From positions 1 to 64,000 of the forward strand of contig JAFKEQ010000004.1 in the NCBI GenBank assembly GCA_017308575.1: 64,000 nt of DNA. The letters are read 5' to 3'. Position numbers and translations under genes: made by a program. Under the pieces are notes generated by a model that worked only from the letters and a program-made list of their open reading frames with translations, ran no database searches and was not told the DNA's origin. Origin of the DNA: Afipia sp. (lineage in GTDB: Bacteria > Pseudomonadota > Alphaproteobacteria > Rhizobiales > Xanthobacteraceae). Below are positions 18,555-27,914 of the stretch, piece after piece (positions within the stretch are counted from its first letter, which is position 1; each line of letters starts with the position of its first letter).

Positions 18555-20813
18555 ATGCACTACAGCTTGAGGCGAAGGCACTTGAATGATTCGCCACACA
18601 GGCCGCCCGTGACGCCATTTGCTCCTTCATCACCACGGTTCAGGCGCGGGAGCGCAGCGCTGGCTGGCGCGGTCGCTGGCCTGCTGCTGTCGAGCACCGT
18701 GTTCGCGGTCCCCCTGCCCAAACCCCGGCCGGTGTCCCGCAGCGTGACGCCGCACACCACTCCGGCAAAGCCGGGCCAGCACCCCACGCCCTCATCGGCC
18801 AAGGCATCGCCAATGGCCCCGGCCCAAAAGCCGACGGGCCAGGTGGCCACGCGGCCTACCGCGCCAAGAAAGCCGGCGGTATCGCTGGCCATGTCCACAT
18901 CATCATCCACGCCGCGCGCCGACGCAGAGGCGGTCGAGCAGGTCATCGAGCTTCTGCGCGGCAAGAAATCCTCCGACGCGACGCAGCTTGCGGCCTCGAT
19001 CGGCGATCCGGTCGCGCGCAAACTGGCGGAATGGGTCATCCTGCGCAGCGATGATAACGGTGCATCGTCCGAGCGATACAAGGCATTCCTCACCGAAAAC
19101 CCCACTTGGCCGAGCCAGATCCTGCTTCGTCGACGCGGCGAAGGGGCCTTGTGGGACGACAAGCGCGACGACTCTGCTGTTCTCTCATTCTTTAATGGCG
19201 AGCAGCCGATCTCCGCCAAAGGACGCTTCGTTCTGGCGCGCGCCCTGCTCGCGCGGGGGGATCGCGCCACGGCGCAGCGGCTGGTGCGCGAAGCCTGGCA
19301 CGGCGATTACTTCACCCGCGACACGGAAGAGACCGCATTCGAGCAGTTCGGTACGTTGCTCACCGCAGGTGACATCAAGACCCGCATGGAGATGCTGCTG
19401 TATTCGGGCGACAACGCCGAAGCGGCGATGCGCTCGGCGAAGCGGCTCGGCAGCGGTCATGTGGCACTGGCCAAAGCCCGGATCGCCCTCAACAAGAAGG
19501 CCTCGAACACAAAGGCCCTGCTCGATGCGGTGCCGGCCGATCTGCACAGCGATCCGCTCTATCTTTTCAGCCGGGCGCAGTGGTTCAGGCGCGAGGAAAA
19601 ATTCGCGGAAGCCGCCCGTGCGATGCAGGCCGCGCCGCGCGAGGCTGCGCGCCTGGTCAATGCCGATGAATGGTGGATTGAACGGCGTTTGCTGGCGCGC
19701 AAGCTGCTCGACACCAACGAGCCGCGCACCGCTTACCTGATCGCACGCGATGCGCCGCTCCCCTCCCGCGACATCTACAAAACGGAGCGGGAATTCACCG
19801 CGGGCTGGATCGCGCTGCGCTTCCTCAACGATCCCAATCTCGCGGCCCAGCATTTCGCGCGCATCGGCGTCGGCAGCGTCAATCCGACGGCGCGGGCGCG
19901 CGCCGGTTACTGGCAGGGCCGCGCAGCGGAAGCCGCCGGACGCGCGCAGGAAGCCCGTGCTGCTTATGAATCCGCAGCCGCTCAATCGACCAGCTATTAC
20001 GGCCAGCTTGCGCGGGCCAAGCTCGGCCTGCCGCAGATCGCGCTGAATGGAATCCCGGGACGCTCGCGCAACGGCGAACGGCTGGAAATCGTTCGTGCGG
20101 TGGATCTGCTCTATGCGCTCGACGAGCGCGAACTGGCCGTTCCGATCCTCGCAGATATGGGCGAACGCGCTGACATGGACGGCCTGCTCGCGCTCTGCGA
20201 ACTGGCACAGCGGCATAACGATGCGCGCGGCATGCTGATGGTCGGCAAGGCGGCGCTCAATCGCGGGCTGCCGTTTGACCACTATGCTTATCCGGTCAGC
20301 GGCATTCCGCCCTACAAGGACTTCGGCCCCGAAGTTGAGAAAGCGATCGTCTTTGCCATTGCGCGGCAGGAAAGCGCGTTCAATCCCTCGGTCGTGTCTC
20401 CCGCCAACGCTTACGGCCTGATGCAGGTGACACCCGCCGCCGGCAAGTATGTCGCCAGGAAGTACGGCACGAGCTTCGATCTCGGCAGACTGAAGAACGA
20501 TCCGGCCTACAACGCCGCGTTCGGCGCGGCCGAACTCGGCGGACTGATCGAGGACTATCGCGGCTCCTACATCATGACCTTCGCGGGTTACAATGCAGGC
20601 CGCGGCAGCGTCCGCAAATGGATCGAGCGTTATGGCGATCCGCGCGACCCGAAAGTGGATGCGGTCGACTGGGTGGAGAAGATTCCGTTCTCGGAGACCC
20701 GCAACTATGTTCAGCGCATCATGGAGAATTTGCAGGTCTACCGCGCGCGTTTCGGCGGCGGGTCGCGGCTGCTGATCGAAGCGGATTTGCGCCGCGGCGC
20801 GTCGGTGGAATAG
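18555..20813 (+). CDS. slt: Soluble lytic murein transglycosylase
   Basis: Slt cleaves peptidoglycan glycan strands to 1,6-anhydromuropeptides in the periplasm. The product is about 752 residues. After an N-terminal signal-like segment (AALAGAVAGLLLSSTVFA) comes a Pro/Thr-rich linker, a long alpha-helical superhelix (about residues 150-530) and the C-terminal catalytic domain with the catalytic Glu in ARQESAFNPSVVSPANAYGLMQ, followed by GAAELGGLIEDYRGSYIMTF and AGYNAGRGSVRKWIE. The start is uncertain: ATG 18555 is used here, but GTG 18609 gives a better signal peptide length. It is divergent from dapA. Confidence 0.92.
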   Translation: MHYSLRRRHLNDSPHRPPVTPFAPSSPRFRRGSAALAGAVAGLLLSSTVFAVPLPKPRPVSRSVTPHTTPAKPGQHPTPSSAKASPMAPAQKPTGQVATRPTAPRKPAVSLAMSTSSSTPRADAEAVEQVIELLRGKKSSDATQLAASIGDPVARKLAEWVILRSDDNGASSERYKAFLTENPTWPSQILLRRRGEGALWDDKRDDSAVLSFFNGEQPISAKGRFVLARALLARGDRATAQRLVREAWHGDYFTRDTEETAFEQFGTLLTAGDIKTRMEMLLYSGDNAEAAMRSAKRLGSGHVALAKARIALNKKASNTKALLDAVPADLHSDPLYLFSRAQWFRREEKFAEAARAMQAAPREAARLVNADEWWIERRLLARKLLDTNEPRTAYLIARDAPLPSRDIYKTEREFTAGWIALRFLNDPNLAAQHFARIGVGSVNPTARARAGYWQGRAAEAAGRAQEARAAYESAAAQSTSYYGQLARAKLGLPQIALNGIPGRSRNGERLEIVRAVDLLYALDERELAVPILADMGERADMDGLLALCELAQRHNDARGMLMVGKAALNRGLPFDHYAYPVSGIPPYKDFGPEVEKAIVFAIARQESAFNPSVVSPANAYGLMQVTPAAGKYVARKYGTSFDLGRLKNDPAYNAAFGAAELGGLIEDYRGSYIMTFAGYNAGRGSVRKWIERYGDPRDPKVDAVDWVEKIPFSETRNYVQRIMENLQVYRARFGGGSRLLIEADLRRGASVE

Positions 20814-20841
20814 GATCGGACTGCCGCATCGGCATGTTCCT

Positions 20842-20932
20842 CGTCATTGCGAGCGAAGCGAAGCAATCCATCCTGGGCGCGCGACAAGCGAAGAGTGGAT
20901 TGCTTCGTCGGCTGTGCCTCCTCGCAATGGCG
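20842..20932. repeat. Palindromic repeat, copy A (CGTCATTGCGAGCGAAGC family)
   Basis: A left arm beginning CGTCATTGCGAGCGAAGC and ending AAGCAATCCA (20842-20870) is mirrored by TGGATTGCTTCGTCGG...CTCGCAATGG (20896-20930). A second copy is at 43477-43558 with the same left arm. The unit lies between slt and the hydrolase gene and could form a long hairpin in RNA. Confidence 0.8.
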
Positions 20933-20969
20933 GAGCAAACACCTCATTCTGTTCACAAGGCGATCTTCC

Positions 20970-21866
20970 ATGCCAATCCAGTTCCGCGACATCTTCTGCC
21001 AGTCCGCTGACGGGCTGAAACTCCATGCCAAGGTGATCGGCGAGGACAAGGGCAACGCCCTGCCCGTGTTATGTCTTCCCGGCCTGACGCGGACAACGGA
21101 CGACTTCGACGAGATCGCGCGCGCCCTGGCGACCGATCCGCGCGCCCCGCGCAAGGTGGTCGCCGTCGATTATCGTGGCCGCGGGCTGTCGGATTACGAT
21201 CCGGACCCGGCCAAGTACACAGTCCCCATCGAAATGGGGGACGTACTGGCGATCGCGGCTTCGCTCGGCATCAGCAAGGCCATCCTGCTCGGCACCTCGC
21301 GCGGCGGCCTGATCTCGATGGCGCTGGCGGCAACGCAGCCGCAACTGCTCGCGGGCGTGATCCTCAACGACATCGGGCCAGCGCTGGAAATGAGCGGCCT
21401 GATGAAGATCAAGGGCTACATTGCCAATCCGCCTCCGCGACAGACGTGGGACGAGGCCGCGGGCGGCCTGAAGGAGCTGTTTGGCAGCGTCTTCCCCGCG
21501 CTTAGGGACGCCGAATGGATGGCTTGGGCCCGCCGCGCGTTCCGGGAGAAAACAGGCGGCGGACTCGAACGCACATACGATCTCAAGCTTGCGCATACGC
21601 TGGACGGCCTCGATCCCGGGAGCCCGCTGCCGCTGGCATGGGACTTGTTCGATGCACTGGCCCCTATACCGCTGATGCTGATTCACGGCGGCCTGTCCGA
21701 CCTGCTGTCGCCGCAAGGCGTGAAGGACATGGCCGCGCGGCGGCCGGACCTTGATCTCGTGGAAGTGGCCGATCAGGGCCATGCGCCGCTTCTCGCCGAT
21801 CAGCCGACCATGGCGCGCATTGTTGCGTTCTGCGCGCGCTGCGACCGCGAGGCCGCGCCGGGTTAG
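20970..21866 (+). CDS. Alpha/beta hydrolase
   Basis: This 298-residue serine hydrolase of unknown substrate has the family order: VLCLPGLTRTTDDFDEIA (oxyanion region), VVAVDYRGRGLSDYDPDP, the nucleophile elbow in ILLGTSRGGLISM (Gly-Thr-Ser-Arg-Gly), an acidic residue in LIHGGLSDLLSP, and the catalytic His in DQGHAPLL. The ATG at 20970 follows the repeat unit; the upstream extension to 20847 is translated repeat and is rejected. Confidence 0.88.
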   Translation: MPIQFRDIFCQSADGLKLHAKVIGEDKGNALPVLCLPGLTRTTDDFDEIARALATDPRAPRKVVAVDYRGRGLSDYDPDPAKYTVPIEMGDVLAIAASLGISKAILLGTSRGGLISMALAATQPQLLAGVILNDIGPALEMSGLMKIKGYIANPPPRQTWDEAAGGLKELFGSVFPALRDAEWMAWARRAFREKTGGGLERTYDLKLAHTLDGLDPGSPLPLAWDLFDALAPIPLMLIHGGLSDLLSPQGVKDMAARRPDLDLVEVADQGHAPLLADQPTMARIVAFCARCDREAAPG

Positions 21867-21966
21867 AGACGAAAATCGCCGTCGCTCCGATGGAGCAGAG
21901 TGACATCCGGGATAGCGGACAGCCACCTGCCCCGGATTGCGCTGCGCTCCAGCACCCAGACTCGCG

Positions 21967-22110
21967 TCATCCTGAGGTGCGAACCGCCATCGTAGCCAAG
22001 TTTACGTAGGCTACGCCTGCTATGGCGGTGAGCCTCGAAGGATGCGCGGCGACGTTATGAGCCCCGCCATCATCCTTCGAGGCTCGCAAGTGCTCGCACC
22101 TCAGGATGAC
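21967..22110. repeat. Nested palindromic repeat (CATCCTGAGG/CCTCGAAGGATG family)
   Basis: The outer arms GTCATCCTGAGGTGCGA (21967-21983) and TCGCACCTCAGGATGAC (22094-22110) are perfect complements. The inner arms GAGCCTCGAAGGATG (22030-22044) and CATCCTTCGAGGCTC (22071-22085) are also perfect. A degenerate single unit of the same family is at 139-185. The whole 381-bp gap 21867-22247 holds only this element and the porin terminator; no gene is seen. Confidence 0.8.
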
Positions 22111-22186
22111 GGCGAAGCGCTTTCTGTAAGCAGAGCAACAGAAGAATGCCGCGCCGCGTCCGGGGCACCGGCAACCCACAAAGAAA

Positions 22187-22217
22187 AACCCCCGGCAGTT
22201 TCCTGCCGGGGGTCTTT
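22187..22217 (-). terminator. Intrinsic terminator of the porin gene
   Basis: On the minus strand CCCCCGGCAG-GAAA-CTGCCGGGGG (22212 to 22189) is followed by TTTTTCTTTG. A 10-bp perfect GC-rich stem, tetraloop and T-run make this the clearest intrinsic terminator in the window, 35 bp past the porin stop. Confidence 0.9.
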
Positions 22218-22247
22218 GACTGCTCAGGTTACCCTGAGAAAGTCAGA

Positions 22248-23753
22248 TCAGAAGGTGCGGCGAACGCGGAGGTTGCCGGACCAGATGCCCTGATCCTTGT
22301 ACTCGTAGACGCCAGCCGGCTTGAAGCCGACAGGGTTGGAGGCTCCGAGCGAGGTAACCGTACCCGAGTTGTTCTGGTCGAGGTAGCTGTACAGCACTTC
22401 GCCCGAGAACGTCAGGTTGCGAACCGGGGTCCAGGCGGTACGGGTACCGACCTGAGCGATCGCGAAGTCCGGGTTGCAGGTGCCAGTACGGGTGACCGCG
22501 GTACCACCCGTAGTTGCACCCGTTGCGGCGGTCATACCGCAGAGGTTAGCCGAAGCCGTTCCGTTGTAGTCGATCTTCGTGTAGCTGCCGAACACGCTGG
22601 TCTGCCAGGTGGGGGACCAGTTGTGGTTGAACACACCACGGAAGCCCCAACCAGAGGTCAGGTCGATGCCGCCACCGGTGGTGTACACACCATCGGCCAG
22701 CGCCAGCGCAGCGAAGCTGTTGTAGCCAAGAGCGCTGTTGCCGCTGAAGTGATCGAACGAGGTGCCGGTAACGCCGCTGATCAGGTACTTCATAGCGCCG
22801 TTAGCATAGGTCGCGTCCAACGACAGGGTGTCGCCAGCGCCGGTCGGCAGGTTCTTCAGCTGAAGACCGCCGGTGACCGCAAAGCCCCACTTGTCGTCCG
22901 GATGACCGTTGGTCTCCACGTTCAAGGGAGCGGTGCCGGCACCGTAATAGTAGTTGGCATTGACCTGGTGAGCAGCCGCCGACACCTGAGCGGTGAAGGC
23001 CGCCTGGTCAACCTTGATGTTACCAACGATGTCGGGAACCTGGTTGCCAGCGTAGTTGTTGCTGTAAACGCCGGTGAAGATGTTGGCGTTGGTGATCGAC
23101 GCGCTGGCGTTGATCAACTGCGCGCGGTTGATGACGCGGTTGTCTTCCAAGCTGACCTGTGCCGACACGCCGTTACCGAACTGCCAGGTATAGGCAATCT
23201 GGGTGATGCCGGTCAGGTCGTCGCTGGCGCCGATCAGGAACGAGGTGTTGTTGGCGTAGCTGGCCCACGGGGTCTGGAAGCTCGACACAGCCTTACCGAG
23301 CGTGAAGCCGGCGAACTGAATGAAGCCGTAATCCATGGTCAGGTTGCCCGACGACGGACCGAAGCCGGTCGAATGTTCGAAGTTGCTCGACCAGTAGGTA
23401 CGAACGACGCCGTATTCGGTGGCGGTGCGGGTGTCGACGTTGAAGTTGACACGAGCGCGGGTGGTGTAAGCGTCGGAGTCACGGCTGCCCGTGCCGTTGG
23501 CGCGGAACCCGCCTTCATCCCACGCCGGCTTGTTGTAGTTGCCTGCGTTGATGTTGTAGTCAGCCTGAACGTAGCCACCCAGCTTGATGCAGGTGTCGGT
23601 GCCCGGGATATAGTAGAAGCCGGCGCCGTAAAGGGAGCAGATCTTCACGTACTGAACGGCCTTCGCCTTCACCGGAAGATCAGCTGCCTGTGCTCCTGCG
23701 GAAGCTGCGATCACCGCAGCCGAACCGAGGATAAGGCTCTTAATCTTGCTCAT
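22248..23753 (-). CDS. Outer-membrane porin, Porin_2 family
   Basis: This general diffusion porin of the alphaproteobacterial Omp2-like family is 501 residues, including a signal peptide cleaved near SAGAQA/ADLP (residue 23). The mature N-terminus has VQYVKICSLYGAGFYYIPG, then TCIKLGGYVQADYN, with the two cysteines typical of the family. The constriction-loop region has MDYGFIQFAGFTLGKAVSSF and the C-terminus WSGNLRVRRTF ends in the aromatic residue recognised by the Bam machinery. The start has TTGGAGG 7 bp upstream. Codon use is restricted and G/C-ending, which fits high expression. Confidence 0.93.
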   Translation of the reverse strand: MSKIKSLILGSAAVIAASAGAQAADLPVKAKAVQYVKICSLYGAGFYYIPGTDTCIKLGGYVQADYNINAGNYNKPAWDEGGFRANGTGSRDSDAYTTRARVNFNVDTRTATEYGVVRTYWSSNFEHSTGFGPSSGNLTMDYGFIQFAGFTLGKAVSSFQTPWASYANNTSFLIGASDDLTGITQIAYTWQFGNGVSAQVSLEDNRVINRAQLINASASITNANIFTGVYSNNYAGNQVPDIVGNIKVDQAAFTAQVSAAAHQVNANYYYGAGTAPLNVETNGHPDDKWGFAVTGGLQLKNLPTGAGDTLSLDATYANGAMKYLISGVTGTSFDHFSGNSALGYNSFAALALADGVYTTGGGIDLTSGWGFRGVFNHNWSPTWQTSVFGSYTKIDYNGTASANLCGMTAATGATTGGTAVTRTGTCNPDFAIAQVGTRTAWTPVRNLTFSGEVLYSYLDQNNSGTVTSLGASNPVGFKPAGVYEYKDQGIWSGNLRVRRTF

Positions 23754-24413
23754 AAAACCTCCAAGTTTTGCTCTGTTAGGGAGAGTTCCGATCCGTCGGT
23801 GTTAAGTCACACCTTCGGGTGGTTCCCTTGTTCCCCGCTCACCGCTTGGTCGCCTCGCGCTTTCGGACACTCCCGCTGAACGCGAGCGACTTAAGCGAAA
23901 CCACCTAACGGAACGACCTCGGGATGCCCCCCTCCGTCGCTTCACGGACAATTACCCAACCCCTGTGATCACGCAACAAAGGACCGCCTTGAAATGGGGC
24001 GGTTCCGGCCGTTTTCAGAAATGTGTTGCACAAATGGCACGCGGCCATCCGCCAACAACACTCCTATCTCATTGTTATTTCTTGCTTTTCGAAAACGCTC
24101 TCGTTTCAGCGCGAAAGCAGGGGTTTGGAGCTGCCTCGGGCGTCCCTGCCTCATTCAAGCTCATTCCATCCGAATCACGGTCTGTCGCAGGCCGGCCGGC
24201 ATCGGCAGTAATGGCCGGCCAATTCACGTCAGTAGGTGCCTGACATGCCTCAGAACGCCTGCGATATATGAGCCTGTTTATCGCAATTATTGCGAAGCCA
24301 GCACCGCCAAAGGAAAAGCAACACGGTCAGATAGCAGGCCATGTGCGGAATGGGTCTCAAAATGCATCCCGATGACTTGCGGCGCATCGGCGTGTGAGGC
24401 ATATCGGGCGCAC
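23754..24413. other. 660-bp intergenic region upstream of the porin and tRNA-Ser
   Basis: No protein gene stands out. It contains the ribosome site of the porin (GGAGG at 23758-23765 on the minus strand) and must contain porin and tRNA promoters, but I cannot fix their elements. Base composition falls between 24050 and 24180. Apparent frames on both strands look random. Confidence 0.4.
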
Positions 24414-24505
24414 GGAGACGTGGCCGAGCGGCTGAAGGCACTCGTTTGCTAAATGAGCATACCTTGAAAAGGGTATCATGGGTTCGAATCCCATCGTCTC
24501 CGCCA
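24414..24505 (+). tRNA. tRNA-Ser(GCT)
   Basis: A class II tRNA begins GGAGACG and ends CGTCTCC-G-CCA, giving a perfect 7-bp acceptor stem. The anticodon loop TTTGCTAAA is closed by ACTCG/TGAGC-like pairing, with anticodon GCT for AGC/AGT serine codons. A long variable arm (ATACCTTGAAAAGGGTAT) and the T-loop GGTTCGAATCC are present. CCA is encoded. The GT41 gene starts 58 bp downstream. Confidence 0.97.
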
Positions 24506-24562
24506 TATTGAAATAGAGCCGAAGCTTTCGGGACGATCTCGAGAAACGGGATATCCAGTTAG

Positions 24563-26806
24563 GTGCGAAGTCCCGACCTCAATCATATCTTTAACCAGGC
24601 ACTGGCGGCACATCGGGCCGGTCAACTGGACATCGCCGCGACCCTTTACCGCGAAGTGCTCTCGCACAGTAAAAAGCAATTTTCCCCCCTGCATCTGCTC
24701 GGCGTCATCGAGGGGCAACGAGGCAACTTGGCCGAAGGCATTCGCCAGATCACCAAAGCTCTCCGGCTCGATCCAAAATCACCCGAGGCCCATCTCAATC
24801 TTGGGCGTATGCAGGGAGAACTTGGCGATCTCGAAAATGCGGAGAAAAATCTTCGCAAATCCATCGCTTTGAACCCAGGCAATCCGCTCGCACATAGCAA
24901 CCTTGCTGCCGTTTACCGGCGCATGAAGCGTTACGACCAGGCAAAAGCGGCAGCCGATCAGGCCATCAAGCTCAATCCGAATGAATGGCTGGCGCTGATA
25001 AATCGCGGCAACGCCCTGTCCGCTCTTAACCTGACCGACGAGGCAAAAGCCGATTATGAGCATGCAGGCGCTCTGCAGCCTTCAACGGCGGAGCCGTGGA
25101 TCGGCCTCGGCTACATTGCTCATAAGAATCGGAACCCCAAGGCCGCCGCTGAATATGCAAAAAAGGCCGTTGCGCTCGCTCCAAGGTCTGCGGAAGCCCA
25201 CCTCCTGCAAGCCAAACTTTTGAGAACTCAGAACCTCTACGAGGAAGCGGTGATTGCAGCCAAGCAAGCACTGGCGATCTCGCCTGATCTTGCCGACGCG
25301 CATGTGCTGCACAGTTCCGTTCTCATGGAGATGAAGCGCTACCAGGAGGCTATCCCGCTTCTGGAAGACATCATCAGAACAAACCCGGAGACAGAATCGG
25401 TAAGAGGGCAACTCTTCGGCGCCAGGATGATGATTTGTAACTGGGATGGTTATGAAAAAGACCGCGCGGAATGTGTTCGCGCGATCGATAAGAATCCTGC
25501 CCGGGTCGCTCCCTATGATTCCATCATCGTGACACAGGACCCTGCCCAACTCCTGGCTTGCGCCCTTGCTCAGACGAAAGCGAGCATTCCCGAAGTGAGC
25601 CCTATCGCGCGCGGCGAACCGCACGCTCACAAAAGGATTCGCGTCGGCTATGTATCCCCTGATTTTCGAGACCATGCCGTGGGCCGTATCATTGCCGGCC
25701 TGTTCGAGCACCATGACAGGACAAGCTTCGAAATCTACGCGTTTTCCACCGCCGCAGATCAATCAGCGTTACGAAAGCGCATTGAATCCGCCTTCGATCA
25801 TTTCATTGAGATTGAGCAGATGAATGATCGGGAGGCCGCACAGTGCATCCGGGAGAATGAAATCGACATTCTCATCGATTTGGCTGGGCACACTCGGTAT
25901 ACCGGATTGAACGCTATGGCATTCCGGCCCAGCCCCGTTCAAGTGACGTGGCTGGGCTTCCCCGGAACCACCGGCACATCATTCATCGATTACATTATCG
26001 CCGATCCAACCGTGCTTCCGATCGAGCACGAGCGATTCTATACGGAGAAAGCTGTCCGGCTTCCGGATACCTATCAACCCAACGACGACGCCTTGAAGGT
26101 TGCGGAGGCGCCGTCCCGCGAAACGGCGGGCCTTCCGGCCAGCGGCCTCGTGTTCTGCTGCTTCAATAACACCTTCAAAATTACGCCCGAGGTGTTCAGC
26201 ATCTGGATGCGCCTGCTTGGCCAGGTCGAGGGCAGCGTGCTTTGGCTGTTCGAGGGGAACGCTGCGGCCAAGGCCAACCTGCAAAAGGAAGCGGCCGCAC
26301 GAGGAATCTCTCCCGACCGCCTCGTTTTCGCGCCACAGGCTGATTACCCGACCTACCTCGCGCGGACGCAACTCGCCGACCTGTTCCTCGACAACAACTA
26401 TTGGAATGGGCATTCCACCACCAGCGATGCATTACGCTGCGGCGTACCGGTCATCACCTGTCAGGGACAGAGCTTCGCCAGCCGCGTTGCAGCCTCCCTG
26501 CTCCGCGCCATCGAAATGCCGGAACTCGTTACTCACTCGCTGGAGGATTACGAGGCGCTTGCGCTCGAACTGGCGCGCGACCCGGCCCGGCTTGCCGCGA
26601 CCAAAGAAAAGCTTGCCCAAAACCGCCTCACGAAGCCGCTATTCGATACCGAGCGCTTCACCCGGCATCTGGAAGCCGCCTATCGGACCATGCACGAACG
26701 CGCCCAACGCGGCGAGCAAGCAGCATCGTTCGCCGTGAAAGCGAACTGGACCTGTCGCACAGCGAGGTCAGACCTATCCGGACTTGTCCATTCCGGGAAA
26801 AGATAA
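24563..26806 (+). CDS. TPR-containing GT41 glycosyltransferase (O-GlcNAc transferase-like)
   Basis: The 747-residue protein joins about seven N-terminal tetratricopeptide repeats (residues 5-285, for example AHLNLGRMQGELGDLENAEK) to a glycosyltransferase family 41 catalytic region (about 350-725). The catalytic half has VTWLGFPGTTGTSFIDYI, YTEKAVRLPDTYQPND, FCCFNNTFKITPEVF, LFLDNNYWNGHSTTSDALR and QSFASRVAASLL, as in bacterial SPINDLY/OGT homologues. It probably transfers a sugar to protein in the cytoplasm; donor and acceptor are unknown. The start is a GTG. GC content by eye is lower than its neighbours, and the gene follows a tRNA, which hints at transfer. Confidence 0.9.
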   Translation: MRSPDLNHIFNQALAAHRAGQLDIAATLYREVLSHSKKQFSPLHLLGVIEGQRGNLAEGIRQITKALRLDPKSPEAHLNLGRMQGELGDLENAEKNLRKSIALNPGNPLAHSNLAAVYRRMKRYDQAKAAADQAIKLNPNEWLALINRGNALSALNLTDEAKADYEHAGALQPSTAEPWIGLGYIAHKNRNPKAAAEYAKKAVALAPRSAEAHLLQAKLLRTQNLYEEAVIAAKQALAISPDLADAHVLHSSVLMEMKRYQEAIPLLEDIIRTNPETESVRGQLFGARMMICNWDGYEKDRAECVRAIDKNPARVAPYDSIIVTQDPAQLLACALAQTKASIPEVSPIARGEPHAHKRIRVGYVSPDFRDHAVGRIIAGLFEHHDRTSFEIYAFSTAADQSALRKRIESAFDHFIEIEQMNDREAAQCIRENEIDILIDLAGHTRYTGLNAMAFRPSPVQVTWLGFPGTTGTSFIDYIIADPTVLPIEHERFYTEKAVRLPDTYQPNDDALKVAEAPSRETAGLPASGLVFCCFNNTFKITPEVFSIWMRLLGQVEGSVLWLFEGNAAAKANLQKEAAARGISPDRLVFAPQADYPTYLARTQLADLFLDNNYWNGHSTTSDALRCGVPVITCQGQSFASRVAASLLRAIEMPELVTHSLEDYEALALELARDPARLAATKEKLAQNRLTKPLFDTERFTRHLEAAYRTMHERAQRGEQAASFAVKANWTCRTARSDLSGLVHSGKR

Positions 26807-26808
26807 AA

Positions 26809-27075
26809 TTAGTGCGCTGTCATCCAGGCCCGCGCTTCACGCTGGGCGGTGGCGATTTCGGCGGCGGACATCTGCCCGGCGATCTCCTGGCGCAACGAGA
26901 TCGCGTCGACGCGACCTTTTAGCGCCGCGAGATTGAACCACTTGTGAGCGGCCACCAGATCGATCAGGCCATCGCGCCCGCTCGAATAGATGATGCCAAG
27001 ATCGAACAGCGCATCGCCGCTCGACGCCAATTCAACCGGCACGGCGGTGCCGAGATCGATTGTTCCCTGAAACAT
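26809..27075 (-). CDS. Small Sel1-like repeat protein
   Basis: The 88-residue product contains one recognisable Sel1/TPR-like unit: ALFDLGIIYSSGRDG followed by DLVAAHKWFNLAALKG, then a helical end rich in Ala, Glu and Arg. No signal peptide is seen. GGAGAA lies just upstream of the ATG at 27075. It converges with the GT41 gene, 2 bp separating the stop codons. Such single-repeat proteins are common in this family of bacteria; the role is unknown. Confidence 0.75.
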   Translation of the reverse strand: MFQGTIDLGTAVPVELASSGDALFDLGIIYSSGRDGLIDLVAAHKWFNLAALKGRVDAISLRQEIAGQMSAAEIATAQREARAWMTAH

Positions 27076-27914
27076 CCCTGTTCTCCGTTATCCCGCCGCG
27101 GCGAGCGCGGCCCCTGTCCGAATTCCGTTCGATGCAACTGCCATTATGAGTGACGCGTATTCCGCAAATCCGATTCCGTTCCTGCGGAATACGCGCTCGC
27201 CGTTTGCCGGCTTGTTGGGCTCATCATGACCCGTAAAATTTGAATGGCAGTTTAAGCATCGGGATGAATCGAATCTGAATCCGTCCGCGCGGTGCGATCC
27301 TGTGAATTCAAGAAACGCCCGATTCACAGGCACTTCTTGGTGATCGTGAAAATCGATTCACCTTCGTGTTTGGCGAAACGATAACCATTGGACAAAAGCG
27401 GATTGCGCCGTGACGCTGACGGCTGACGGGCATCCGGAGACTGGCTATCAGGGAGCGGCCGTCGCCGGCACAAGGGGAAACCCGACCGACTGTCCGCACG
27501 CATCATCTCGTCGCGGATTTGAGAGCCGGAGACATATCCAAGGTCGGCCCGGCCACGACGGTGGCAGGAGGCAGAGCTTCAGACCCGGATCAAATAAAAG
27601 AGGCTGCAAAATAAAACGAGGGCGTCGGTGAACACGTCAGGACTGAGATCTCGCCATGCGTCCTGCCGAAGCTGGCCGCCGGGAAACTGCGAGGTCATCC
27701 CTCGCAACGAACGAAGAGCCTTTGGACTCTTCTGCCCGCCAATTCCTCCAGAACAACCCCGGGGAGCACTGGCTGGCCGTCTCGCCTGATGTCTCGCCGA
27801 CACCCTCTTTCGTCGACCAGAACCGCCTGTCGATGTCGTTCTCGCGAACTGATCAGCCTGGCGGCTCTTGTGACGGTGCCGGCAACATGTGCCGGCAATC
27901 CATAAGGCGGTGCC
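27076..27914. other. 839-bp region with no clear gene
   Basis: No ORF shows convincing protein character throughout. The one exception is the end of a minus-strand frame (27324 to about 27390) whose last residues, SNGYRFAKHEGESIFTITKK then CL and stop, look protein-like and may be a gene remnant. A perfect 8-bp hairpin TGCCGGCA-ACATG-TGCCGGCA (27877-27897) lies just beyond the 35-residue gene and may end its transcript. Confidence 0.4.

Noticed and set aside
20847..20969. N-terminal extension of the alpha/beta hydrolase
   Set aside because: It is the translated palindromic repeat, not protein-like.
22146..23879. 577-codon plus-strand frame opposite the porin
   Set aside because: It is a shadow caused by the strongly biased porin codons; it runs through the porin terminator and ribosome site.
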